Origin: Lihuaxuella thermophila
GTDB taxonomy: Bacteria; Bacillota; Bacilli; Thermoactinomycetales; Thermoactinomycetaceae
Assembly (NCBI RefSeq): GCF_900110165.1
Contig: NZ_FOCQ01000003.1
Location: 62,001-126,000, forward strand
Direction of reading: 5' to 3'
Length of the DNA: 64,000 nt
Position numbers and translations under genes: made by a program. Positions 36,640 through 44,116 of the stretch are shown piece after piece; within the stretch, counting starts at the first letter, position 1, and each line of letters opens with the position of its first letter. The notes beneath the pieces are model-generated. The model was not told where the DNA came from, ran no database searches, and saw only the letters and a list, made by a program, of their open reading frames with translations.

Positions 36640-36782
36640 CAGGCGATGTCAACGGCTTTCTTTATTTATGCAGGGCCGGGATGAACGATTTGTGAACTTC
36701 AGCCCAAATGAGTTTATGTCATATTCGTGCCGGGAAAGCGTACAATTGTAAGGAAAAATCGAAGCCTGAAAGGGGACCCTCC

Positions 36783-37469
36783 ATGGACCGTCATGCTTTC
36801 TCTATTGATCCGGGCGTTGTCGAGCACCTTGGCTCCCTGATCGCGAATGGAGAGATTGACCGTCAACACCGCTTGCTTGGCGAAGGGCTGAGCGGCAAAG
36901 TGTATGAATTTGAAAATTTCGCAGTTAAAGTGTTTAAACCGGATTGCAGCGAAAAAGAAGATGCTATCCTGTTATCCCGGCTCTCGGGGCATGCCGCTTT
37001 TCCCGCGCTGCACTATAGGGAAGACCGGTTTATGATTGTGGACAAGGTCAACGGCTTTACGTTGGGACAAGCTCTTCAAGCGGGCGAGAAGCTAACTGAG
37101 CGCCTGTTTGACCAGATTGAGGAGGCGGTGGAGCGTTGCTACGCGGAAGGGGTTATTCCCGATGACCTCCATCTGAACAATATCATGGTTCATCAAGATG
37201 GCCAGGTGAAGATCGTGGATGTAGGACGCTTTTTCCACACCCGTCAACCGGTTGCCTATAAAGGGGAATTAAGAGAACAATTGGAGGCATTAAAATATTA
37301 CTGCGGCTTGTTCGGCTTTTTCTCCTCCTCCAAACGCAAACGAAAACGCCGTCGTCACTACTCTTCTTCCGATCATCACCGCCACCGGCACCATAGTTAC
37401 TCCTCGTCCCCTCACCGGCACTATTCTTCTTCGGACCGGCATCATCGTCGCAAACGATATTCATCATAG
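36783..37469 (+). CDS. Small protein kinase-like protein with His/Ser/Arg-rich tail
   Basis: A 228-residue protein with a minimal kinase fold: glycine loop GEGLSGKVYEF (33-43), Lys in FAVKVFK (K49), catalytic loop IPDDLHLNNIM (125-135) and DVG in place of DFG (146-148). This is the Bud32/RIO-like compact type found in Bacilli (cf. YrzF). From about residue 181 the protein turns into low-complexity SSSKRKRKRRRHYSSS with repeated HRHYSSSD units, a tail not typical of bacterial kinases and possibly a phosphorylation or nucleic-acid/metal-binding region. The ATG at 36783 follows AAAGGGG. Activity is inferred, not shown. Confidence 0.75.
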   Translation: MDRHAFSIDPGVVEHLGSLIANGEIDRQHRLLGEGLSGKVYEFENFAVKVFKPDCSEKEDAILLSRLSGHAAFPALHYREDRFMIVDKVNGFTLGQALQAGEKLTERLFDQIEEAVERCYAEGVIPDDLHLNNIMVHQDGQVKIVDVGRFFHTRQPVAYKGELREQLEALKYYCGLFGFFSSSKRKRKRRRHYSSSDHHRHRHHSYSSSPHRHYSSSDRHHRRKRYSS

Positions 37470-37481
37470 AAATGCTCAAAC

Positions 37482-37528
37482 GGAAAAATGACCGATTCTT
37501 CTCTGTAATCGGTCATTTTTCCGTTATT
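37482..37528 (+). terminator. Strong intrinsic terminator after the kinase gene
   Basis: A perfect 17-bp stem pairs 37482-37498 with 37508-37524 around a nine-base loop, with T-rich sequence inside and after the descending arm. Confidence 0.9.
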
Positions 37529-37562
37529 TGATTATGATGGGGTATCTCACAACCAGGTTGTT

Positions 37563-38000
37563 TTACGTCTGTGTATCCAGTTCCAAAAATCGCCCGCGTA
37601 TTTCGGGAGTGGGGATCATGCAGCTCTCCCGCTTACCAAACCAGCGATAGCGATTGGCGGCCACCCATCGGTAGACCGCGTTTCGAAGCGGCCTGGGAAC
37701 AAGGATCAACAGATAAAGAACTTTCCATAACCCGTCCAGTTCCTTGCAGATGCGGAGGACTGCCGTGGACTGAGTCGAATGGCGGTTCTTCTCGATCAGG
37801 ACAAGCGAGTCCAAGCCGGCGGGATCGATTCCACGAGCAGAGAGCAACGATTGCCCCGTGTCGGATTGTAAAGGAGCAAAGCGGAATTTTGCTCGTGAAT
37901 CGCGCCGGATCACAAATTGTACCCATTCATTGCAAAAGTTGCAGACGCCGTCAAAGAGAATAATAAAGGAGCCGTCCTGATGATGGTCGGGTGAAGACAT
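37563..38000 (-). CDS. DCC-family thiol-disulfide oxidoreductase (DUF393, YuxK-like)
   Basis: A 145-residue protein with the DCC motif in ILFDGVCNFCNEWVQFVI (Asp plus CxxC), the redox site of this thioredoxin-like family. KFRFAPLQSDTGQSLL and VLYLLILVPRPLRNAVYRWVA follow as in YuxK. The substrate is unknown; relatives fused to HTTM domains occur. The ATG at 38000 is preceded by GAGGAGGGGG. Upstream lies the convergently placed ArsC-like gene unit in the same orientation. Confidence 0.85.
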   Translation of the reverse strand: MSSPDHHQDGSFIILFDGVCNFCNEWVQFVIRRDSRAKFRFAPLQSDTGQSLLSARGIDPAGLDSLVLIEKNRHSTQSTAVLRICKELDGLWKVLYLLILVPRPLRNAVYRWVAANRYRWFGKRESCMIPTPEIRGRFLELDTQT

Positions 38001-38113
38001 CCGGATCCCCCTCCTCTCGGTGAAGTTCTTTTCCCCTTCTCATCCAATTCTAATCCTTCAACCCAACAAACAGTTAAACCCTTCCTTAACATCGGTTGAA
38101 TTTTTTTGATGCG

Positions 38114-38152
38114 GAAAACTGCCCGCAGCCTTCCGGCCAAGGGCAGTTTCTT
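38114..38152 (-). terminator. Intrinsic terminator of the ArsC-like gene
   Basis: Stem AAACTGCCC/GGGCAGTTT (38116-38124 with 38141-38149) has a 16-base loop with an inner GGCC stem and is followed on the minus strand by TTTTCC. Confidence 0.6.
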
Positions 38153-38168
38153 CAGTAAAGAGTGCGAT

Positions 38169-38528
38169 TCACTTCAGCCAGGTGTCCGCAAATGTCTCTT
38201 CTTTAAAGCCGACGGTCACCTTCTCCCCATCGGTCACAATGGGCCGTTTAATCAGCATCCCGTCGGAAGCGAGAAGATCCAGTTTTTCCTCCTCGTTCAT
38301 CCCCTTCAGTTTCTGTGACAAGCCCAGCTCCCGGTATTTCATGCCGCTGGTATTGAAAAACTTCTGCGCGGGAAGACCGCTCTTTTGCACCAGTTCAGCC
38401 AATTCTTCCCGGGAAGGGGGTTCGGTTGCGATATTTTTTTCCGTAAAAGCGACTCCGTGCTCCTCAAAGAACTTTTTGGCTTTGCGGCAGGTTCCGCATT
38501 TGGGATAAAGATACATGACAAGTGACAA
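38169..38528 (-). CDS. ArsC/Spx-family protein (YusI-like)
   Basis: A 119-residue thioredoxin-fold protein. YPKCGTCRKAKKFFEEHG holds the N-terminal CxxC found in Spx, MgsR and YusI. LGLSQKLKGMNEEEKLDLLAS and LIKRPIVTDGEKVTVGF complete the ArsC pattern. The Arg needed for arsenate reduction appears as KRPI, so either a reductase or a transcription-associated role is possible; YusI is nearest in pattern. The start is a TTG at 38528 with GGGAGG seven bases upstream; the ATG at 38516 is too far from that site. Confidence 0.8.
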   Translation of the reverse strand: MSLVMYLYPKCGTCRKAKKFFEEHGVAFTEKNIATEPPSREELAELVQKSGLPAQKFFNTSGMKYRELGLSQKLKGMNEEEKLDLLASDGMLIKRPIVTDGEKVTVGFKEETFADTWLK

Positions 38529-38657
38529 AGTGATTCCTCCCAGTGGGTTGTTTAAACAGCTTCGCTCCTCATTTTAATTTTTTGCGCGACATGATTCAAA
38601 TACTCACGCCCGTCGATCTACCATGAACCTCTTAAGCGGTGTAAGCGTTCGGTCCGC

Positions 38658-41333
38658 TCAGCCGCTGTTTTCGTCTGCGCCCTCATCCAGGATCTCCACA
38701 TACCCCTGATCTCCATGAACGCGAATCCGTTGTCCGTCTCTAATCTTTTTCGTGGCGTCAGCAACTCCCACCACGGCTGGAATCCCGTATTCACGGGCCA
38801 CAACGGAGCCGTGTGTCATCAATCCGCCCACTTCCGTGATTAAGGCTACAGCTGATTGAAACAGGGGCGTCCAACCGGGGTCTGTGTGCGGAGCGACAAG
38901 AATTTCACCGCGGTTCAGTTTGGCTTTTTCCGGATCCAGCACCACGCGTGCAACTCCTTCGGCAATTCCCGCAGAGACCGGCGTCCCGATGAGAGCACCG
39001 GGAGGTGCATGCCGGGCATGGCCGACACCTGTTACGATCTCCCCTTCGCTTGTCATCACACGGGGAGGAGACAACTTCCGATGCTGTTCATACAACTCTT
39101 TGCGCTCACGGATCAATCGTTCCAAATCGCCCGCAAAACGGTTCTCCAAGATCTCCTTAAGCTCCGACAACTTCAGATAGTACACATCTTCCTGTCGTTT
39201 CAGTTTGCCCTGCTTCACCAGAAGACGGCTTTCTTCCAAGAGCGCCTGCCTGCATAAATCCAGGTGGCAAATCAACGCATATTTATGGTGCTCTCTGAGC
39301 GCTCCATAGTGCCTGTAATTTTTTATCATCCGGCGAAGCCACTTCGCTTTGATCTTGCCGAATGCAGTCTGTTTGACTTTGGTCAGGATCTCTTCAGCCG
39401 TTTGATCGGCTTCTCTCTCCCCCGCAGCAAATCGGTCACGGTGTTCACCGGGCGAAACACTTTGCATATGCCCCAGAATCGCAGAAACGAGCGCAGAAGG
39501 GGATTCATGCCAACGCGTTCGGGTGATGTCGATCTCTCCGGCGCAACGCATTCCATATTTGCGCATAAATTTCTCAAACGCTTCCCGAAAAACATCTCCG
39601 CCACGGACACGTTCGAGGCCGTCAACAAAGGTTTCATCCGTCGCCCGCTGCAAATACTCCGCGACCTGGGGATAATTTTTGGCGAGATCAGCCAGGTCGC
39701 CAATCTCCAATCCCATCTCACTGGTGACGTTACCGGACAGCGATTTATTCAACCGGTGCAACCCCGGATCTTCACCCAGCCAGCGCGGGACACATTTATG
39801 GAGCAAAAACATGGAGATCATTCCGGCTCCGAGGTAATGGGCGATATGCTCGAAAATAAAGGGAAAAATCTTTGCCAATTCTTGTTGAATCGCCTTCACT
39901 CTGCCGGAACCGGAAGTGTGTTGCAAGCGCTTGGCAACTTCTTCGAGCCGTTCGCTGATTTTTTCATTGACTCTGTCCAGAGCCAGCTCGGGATCACGAA
40001 ACCAAAGGTTCTTTTGAATGTTTAACAGGATCGGCCATACGTTTTTCCGAACCGTTCCGGCTACTTCCTTGTCCGGCTTTTGTTCCAGGAATTCCGGACG
40101 GTTGACCACCTCGGAAATCGCCTGGCTGATCAGTTCATCCATCATGCGGAATACTTGGGGAATGATTTTTCTGCCCAGTTTGAACCGCAACAAGTCGGTC
40201 AGGTCTGCATAGATGCGGCTGCCCGCTTCCAGGAAAACCTCGCTTTCTGAAACCGGGTCCTCTTTGCCAAAGGGAAATACCGTTCTGAGTGTTGAGATGG
40301 CCAGCGGCTTCAACGCTTCGGTCATCACTTGCTGGTGTCCGAACGAGAAAAGGACACGCAAGGGAGTCATGGGCAGATCCGGGCGTGGATACAGGGAAGT
40401 GATCGGACGGCTTTGCACAATATACACTTCTCCCCTTTCCACGCAAAATTCGATATCCTGGGGAGAGCCGAAATGCTGCTCGATTTGTTTGCCAAGCCGG
40501 GCGAGCGCCAGAACCTGTTCATCCGTCAGCGACGATTTTTCCCGAAGATCAGGCGGCAGTTCGCGAGTGACCGTTCCCCCTTCAGGCAGAGAGTATATGG
40601 CTTTTTTCTTCTCGGCCACTTGTTTCTGGATGATCCGATCTTGTTTTACCTTATACAAATCGGCGGACACGATCCCGGAAACAATCGCTTCCCCCAATCC
40701 GAAACTGGCATCGATCGAAACCACGTTGCGGTTTCCGTTGACCGGATCAGCGGTAAATAAAATACCGGAAACATCCGGCCTCACCATGCGCTGTACCACC
40801 ACGGACAGATACACTTGCCGGTGATCAAAACCATTTTTCTTGCGATAAGCAATCGCCCGATCCGTAAACAGAGAGGCCCAGCATCGGCGGATATGAAAGA
40901 GCAAGTCCTCTTTTCCCCTGATATTTAAAAAAGTATCCTGCTGTCCGGCGAAAGAGGCAGTCGGCAAATCCTCCGCCGTTGCACTGGAACGGACCGCATA
41001 GGCGAACTCTTCCCCCGAAGCCGCCCAGGCTTCTGTAATTCCCTTTTTTATATGTTCGGGAATCTCAAGTTGAAGGAGATGCGCGCGAATTTGCTCCGCG
41101 GTCTTCCGCAGTCCTTCGATATCGTCCGCGTCGAGATGGTCGAGCAACTCGAAAAATGAATCCATCTCCGAGCTCATTTGGATGAATTCTTTATATGCTT
41201 GAGTCGTGACACAAAACCCCGGCGGCACCGGGAAACCCGCTTTACAAAGCTCTCCCAGATTCGCTCCCTTCCCGCCGACCAGAGGCAGGCTGAATCGATC
41301 CACCTCATGAAAATAAAGAACCGGTTTAGCCAA
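38658..41333 (-). CDS. rph: Rifampicin phosphotransferase-like / PEP-synthase-family protein
   Basis: An 891-residue enzyme with the three parts of rifampin phosphotransferase. The N-terminal ATP-grasp domain has LVGGKGANLGELCKAGFPVP, VRSSATAEDLPTASFAGQQD and IEFCVERGEVYIVQSRPI. A helical rifampicin-binding middle follows. The C-terminal swivelling His domain has catalytic His in GGLMTHGSVVAREYGIPAVV, where MTHGS is the Rph form rather than the TCHA of PEP synthase. Rph uses ATP to phosphorylate rifamycins to an inactive product. Related proteins act on other substrates, so resistance is inferred. A palindrome upstream suggests repression; the canonical RAE sequence was not found. Confidence 0.8.
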   Translation of the reverse strand: MAKPVLYFHEVDRFSLPLVGGKGANLGELCKAGFPVPPGFCVTTQAYKEFIQMSSEMDSFFELLDHLDADDIEGLRKTAEQIRAHLLQLEIPEHIKKGITEAWAASGEEFAYAVRSSATAEDLPTASFAGQQDTFLNIRGKEDLLFHIRRCWASLFTDRAIAYRKKNGFDHRQVYLSVVVQRMVRPDVSGILFTADPVNGNRNVVSIDASFGLGEAIVSGIVSADLYKVKQDRIIQKQVAEKKKAIYSLPEGGTVTRELPPDLREKSSLTDEQVLALARLGKQIEQHFGSPQDIEFCVERGEVYIVQSRPITSLYPRPDLPMTPLRVLFSFGHQQVMTEALKPLAISTLRTVFPFGKEDPVSESEVFLEAGSRIYADLTDLLRFKLGRKIIPQVFRMMDELISQAISEVVNRPEFLEQKPDKEVAGTVRKNVWPILLNIQKNLWFRDPELALDRVNEKISERLEEVAKRLQHTSGSGRVKAIQQELAKIFPFIFEHIAHYLGAGMISMFLLHKCVPRWLGEDPGLHRLNKSLSGNVTSEMGLEIGDLADLAKNYPQVAEYLQRATDETFVDGLERVRGGDVFREAFEKFMRKYGMRCAGEIDITRTRWHESPSALVSAILGHMQSVSPGEHRDRFAAGEREADQTAEEILTKVKQTAFGKIKAKWLRRMIKNYRHYGALREHHKYALICHLDLCRQALLEESRLLVKQGKLKRQEDVYYLKLSELKEILENRFAGDLERLIRERKELYEQHRKLSPPRVMTSEGEIVTGVGHARHAPPGALIGTPVSAGIAEGVARVVLDPEKAKLNRGEILVAPHTDPGWTPLFQSAVALITEVGGLMTHGSVVAREYGIPAVVGVADATKKIRDGQRIRVHGDQGYVEILDEGADENSG

Positions 41334-41369
41334 GAACCATACCCCCTTCTTTGTTCGATTTCTTTATTA

Positions 41370-41397
41370 ATTATAACATTGTAAGTGAGTACTCACT
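41370..41397 (-). promoter_or_regulatory. Promoter with TetR-type palindrome upstream of the rph-like gene
   Basis: AGTGAGTACTCACT (41384-41397) is a perfect 14-base palindrome, of the kind bound by TetR-family repressors. TATAAT on the minus strand at 41370-41375 is the likely -10, so the palindrome occupies the spacer/-35 and bound protein would block RNA polymerase. Confidence 0.6.
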
Positions 41398-41520
41398 ATA
41401 TATACGGCAAAAATTGATCCCCTGCAGTTTCGATGAGAACCGGCCGTGAACAACATGCATGGAAATGGCGGGCTTTTTCGTTTCGGAGAGTACCCGTTCA
41501 CTAAATCTTAAAAATACAAA

Positions 41521-41545
41521 AACCCGGCTCGTAATCGGCCAGGCT
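41521..41545 (-). terminator. Intrinsic terminator of tnrA
   Basis: On the minus strand CCTGGC pairs with GCCGGG (one G-T pair) around a short loop, followed by TTTTTG, about 60 bases after the tnrA stop. Confidence 0.55.
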
Positions 41546-41600
41546 CTTCCCTTTCAGATGTAGAAGAAACCGTGATTTCCAGATCCAATCGTCTGCCGCC

Positions 41601-41900
41601 TCATTTCCTGATACCGAATGCGGCATTCAACTGTCCGCGGATCATCTGGTCACGCAATTTGCGGTCTTCTCTCCTTTTCTCCATCTTTTTGATTTCGGAT
41701 GTTTGCAGGCCATCCTCGATCTGGTTGGCGATGTTGATTAATCTTTCCACATCCGAAAATGAATATCTCCTCGTTCCGCCTTTGGTCCGCTCGGGAAAAA
41801 TCAACTTTCGTTCCTCATAATAGCGTATTTGCCTTACCGACAATCCCGTCAGCTCGCTCACCGTTCCGATGCTGATCACTTTCCGGTCTTTATAGGACAT
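41601..41900 (-). CDS. tnrA: Nitrogen regulator TnrA (MerR/GlnR family)
   Basis: A 99-residue regulator close to Bacillus TnrA. It has [20 protein letters not shown], then [20 protein letters not shown] and [20 protein letters not shown]. The C-terminal [11 protein letters not shown] corresponds to the TnrA tail that senses feedback-inhibited glutamine synthetase; GlnR proteins have a different tail and sit next to glnA, absent here. Under nitrogen limitation TnrA activates or represses genes through TGTNANATTTTNTNACA-type sites. One such site lies about 51 bases upstream of its predicted transcription start, consistent with autoactivation. Confidence 0.93.
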   Translation of the reverse strand: MSYKDRKVISIGTVSELTGLSVRQIRYYEERKLIFPERTKGGTRRYSFSDVERLINIANQIEDGLQTSEIKKMEKRREDRKLRDQMIRGQLNAAFGIRK

Positions 41901-41920
41901 GAACTTCTCACCTCGATTTT

Positions 41921-41973
41921 ACTATAGCACAAAACGGAACACTCGGACTCGAGTTCTGTTAGATAATCTTACA
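41921..41973 (-). promoter_or_regulatory. tnrA promoter with TnrA box
   Basis: TGTTAGATAATCTTACA (41957-41973) fits every fixed position of the TnrA/GlnR consensus TGTNANAWWWTNTNACA. On the minus strand an extended -10, TGCTATAGT, spans 41921-41929 and no good -35 is present. The box centre falls about 51 bases before the predicted start, the spacing used for TnrA activation. Confidence 0.8.
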
Positions 41974-41999
41974 TATCCACTTGAGATAAAAAGGATTTG

Positions 42000-42016
42000 T
42001 GTTATCAAATATGACA
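42000..42016 (+). promoter_or_regulatory. Second TnrA box, facing the lrgAB operon
   Basis: TGTTATCAAATATGACA differs from the TnrA consensus at a single position. Its centre is 43 bases (about four helical turns) from the first box. If TTGTGG (42020-42025) is the lrgA -35, the box would centre near -48, an activating position. Confidence 0.7.
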
Positions 42017-42096
42017 TTTTTGTGGAAATAACTTCTCCGCTCATGACATACTTAATGTGAAAAGGAAAGGAAGTCCTGACCGGAGGTGTTTTCCGA

Positions 42097-42477
42097 ATGG
42101 TACGTATCCTGTTACAGTTTCTTACAATACTCACCATCTACCTCACGGGAAACGGCCTCGTGGCCTGGCTACATCTGCCTTTACCCGGCAGTTTCGTCGG
42201 AATGATCCTGCTGTTCGCGGCCTTGTCGCTGGGAGTTTTTAAACTGCCTTGGATCGAAACGATTGCCCGGTTGCACATCAGACATTTCTCACTCCTGTTG
42301 ATCCCGTCCATCATCGGAGTTGTTCACTATACAGGCGCTTTCAAAACAGAAGGAATCAAACTGGCCATCATCCTGACCGCCAGCAGTTTTACCGTATTAC
42401 TCGTCACCGCATTTACGGCTGAATATTTTGAAACCAGGAGGAAGAGGAGGAAACAAGATGGAAACATTAGTCAGTAA
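42097..42477 (+). CDS. lrgA: LrgA/CidA family protein
   Basis: A 126-residue four-TM protein of the CidA/LrgA holin-like family. LPLPGSFVGMILLFAALSLG is the family signature, and a highly basic end (ETRRKRRKQDG) follows the last helix. In S. aureus these proteins affect autolysis; in B. subtilis the LrgAB homologue PftAB is a pyruvate facilitator. The ATG has CGGAGGTG upstream. Its 3' end overlaps lrgB by 20 bases. Upstream are two TnrA boxes shared with divergent tnrA. Confidence 0.87.
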   Translation: MVRILLQFLTILTIYLTGNGLVAWLHLPLPGSFVGMILLFAALSLGVFKLPWIETIARLHIRHFSLLLIPSIIGVVHYTGAFKTEGIKLAIILTASSFTVLLVTAFTAEYFETRRKRRKQDGNISQ

Positions 42478-43153
42478 CACGGCCTTATGCACCGTGATCA
42501 CCTGTTCCAGTTATGCCATCGGGGTACGCGTGTTTGAAAAATTTAACAAAAATTGGTTGAATCCGCTCTATACCGTCACCATTGCGGTGATCTGCCTGCT
42601 CGCTTTATTTCATGTAGACTACGACCGGTATACCTCGGGATCCGGGATTTTTTCCCTGCTTCTGGGTACGGCCACTGTTTCGCTGGCTGTCCCGCTATAC
42701 AAACAGATCAAGTTGCTAAAAAAACATCTCCCGATCATCATTTCCAGCGTTGCGTGCGGCATGCTGGCGGGGGTCGCCTGCATTGTACTGCTGGCAAAAG
42801 GAGTGGATTTAAACCAAGAAATGACGCTCTCTCTGATTCCCAAGTCGGTCACCGCCCCTATTGCGGTGTCCATTTCCCAGTCACTGGGCGGGATCCCTTC
42901 CCTTACGGTTCTATTTGTGATTACATCCGGAGTCTTTTCTCTCATCACCGGACCACTCTTCTTCAAATGGGGACAAATCAATAGCAGAATGGCCAGAGGC
43001 CTGGCTTTGGGGGCTTCGGCACAAGCTCTCGGAGCGAGCCGCGCGTTTGAATGGGGAGAATTGGAGGGAGCGATGGGAAGCATGGCCGTGAGCATTTCCG
43101 CCCTGTTTATGACCTTGATTTCGCCGTTTTTCTTTCATCTTTCATTTGTTTGA
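42458..43153 (+). CDS. lrgB: LrgB family protein
   Basis: A 231-residue multi-TM partner of LrgA. Typical features are SLIPKSVTAPIAVSISQSLG and GASAQALGASRAFEWGELEG, the conserved loops of the LrgB/CidB/YohK family, probably forming the transport path. The ATG at 42458 follows AGAGGAGG; the longer frame has no site. With LrgA it probably mediates pyruvate or related small-acid movement across the membrane, inferred from PftAB. The next gene's SD overlaps its stop, so all three are one operon. Confidence 0.88.
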   Translation: METLVSNTALCTVITCSSYAIGVRVFEKFNKNWLNPLYTVTIAVICLLALFHVDYDRYTSGSGIFSLLLGTATVSLAVPLYKQIKLLKKHLPIIISSVACGMLAGVACIVLLAKGVDLNQEMTLSLIPKSVTAPIAVSISQSLGGIPSLTVLFVITSGVFSLITGPLFFKWGQINSRMARGLALGASAQALGASRAFEWGELEGAMGSMAVSISALFMTLISPFFFHLSFV

Positions 43154-43168
43154 AGGAGTTGACTTATC

Positions 43169-43459
43169 ATGATGGAACTTACTTCCCCGTGCAAAATACC
43201 TCAAAAAATCGACTTGACCAAAGTGTTGCGGTTTGTGGAAACAGCGGATCAATTCAACAGCTACATCGTCATCGAGACAAACGATACCACCATCAACGCC
43301 AAAAGTGTGCTCGGCATGTGCATGTTAGCCTCAGGTTTCATCAACGGCCCTGCCCTGTTGCGCACCTATGGAGCAGATGCGGATCTTGCGCTGGAACAAC
43401 TGAAAAAGCTGTTTGCCGAGGGGTTTGGCGTCGACAGCGAAGCAGACCAGGGTCACTGA
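43169..43459 (+). CDS. HPr-like protein lacking the phosphorylatable His
   Basis: A 96-residue HPr-fold protein. The Ser46 region is well kept (TTINAKSVLGMCMLASGF; HPr has KSIMGVMSL), and GADADLALEQLKKLF matches the last helix. The N-terminal HARPA loop containing His15 is absent; the equivalent region reads IPQKIDLTKVLRFVE. It therefore cannot carry PTS phosphate, but it keeps the Ser target of HPr kinase, like Crh. As the third gene of lrgAB it may tie transport to carbon status. SD AAGGAG overlaps the lrgB stop. Confidence 0.75.
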   Translation: MMELTSPCKIPQKIDLTKVLRFVETADQFNSYIVIETNDTTINAKSVLGMCMLASGFINGPALLRTYGADADLALEQLKKLFAEGFGVDSEADQGH

Positions 43460-43473
43460 TGCCCTGGAGGATG

Positions 43474-43518
43474 AAAAAAGGATTCCCGGACGGCCGATGC
43501 GTCAGGAATCCTTTTTTT
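43474..43518 (+). terminator. Intrinsic terminator of the lrgAB operon
   Basis: A 13-bp stem (43474-43486 with 43505-43517) ends in T7. On the other strand the A run also gives a T run, so it may serve the convergent adenosyltransferase gene. Confidence 0.85.
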
Positions 43519-43526
43519 AGACCGTT

Positions 43527-44084
43527 TCATTCAAACACTTGCCCGCCCCGTTTATACTCCACGTCCGAAACCCCGGCACGAACATTGGCGGCCCTGGCAA
43601 GCGTGAAGAAGAAGTCGGAGAGGCGGTTTAAGTACCGTCGGACTTCCTCATTCGTTTCCTGCTCCCTGCACAGGGTCACCACCCGGCGTTCCGCTCTTCG
43701 CGTTAGGACGCGGCACACATGCAGCACGGCGGAAACCGGGGAGCCGCCCGGCAGGATAAACCGCTTAAGCGGCTGACATTCGGCATCATATTTGTCGATG
43801 AGCTGTTCGAGGCGCGTCACCATCTCGTCAGTCACTTTATACTGGCGTTTTTTTCCGGCCTGGGCCAGATCGCCGCCGGCGTCAAACAATTCATGCTGAA
43901 TTTCAGTGAGGTCGTCGATCATATCCTGATGCACTTGGGGATTCATGCGCACGATCGCTTCCCCGATCCATGCGTTCACTTCATCCACCGTTCCGTAGGC
44001 CTCCACCCGGATATCATCCTTGTGGACACGGCCCCCGATCACGCCTGTCTTTCCTTCGTCACCGGTACGCGTGTAGATTTTCAT
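43527..44084 (-). CDS. PduO-type cob(I)alamin adenosyltransferase
   Basis: A 185-residue ATP:corrinoid adenosyltransferase that attaches the 5'-deoxyadenosyl group of ATP to cobalt. The ATP-binding N-terminus is KIYTRTGDEGKTGVIGG, followed by AYGTVDEVNAWIG. The signature helix is FILPGGSPVSAVLHVCRVLT followed by RRAERR, and NRLSDFFFTLAR is near the end. The ATG at 44084 has AAGGGGAG seven bases upstream. It is the last gene of the B12 uptake operon, so imported cobalamin is converted to the coenzyme form; the whole unit is under the riboswitch. Confidence 0.93.
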   Translation of the reverse strand: MKIYTRTGDEGKTGVIGGRVHKDDIRVEAYGTVDEVNAWIGEAIVRMNPQVHQDMIDDLTEIQHELFDAGGDLAQAGKKRQYKVTDEMVTRLEQLIDKYDAECQPLKRFILPGGSPVSAVLHVCRVLTRRAERRVVTLCREQETNEEVRRYLNRLSDFFFTLARAANVRAGVSDVEYKRGGQVFE

Positions 44085-44116
44085 GCTTGCTCCCCTTTCT
44101 TTTCCCCTTTTCCCTT

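Noticed and set aside
41334-41520. Rifamycin-associated element upstream of the rph-like gene
   Set aside because: I looked for the GGGGCTTGCAAGCCCC-type motif and did not find it.
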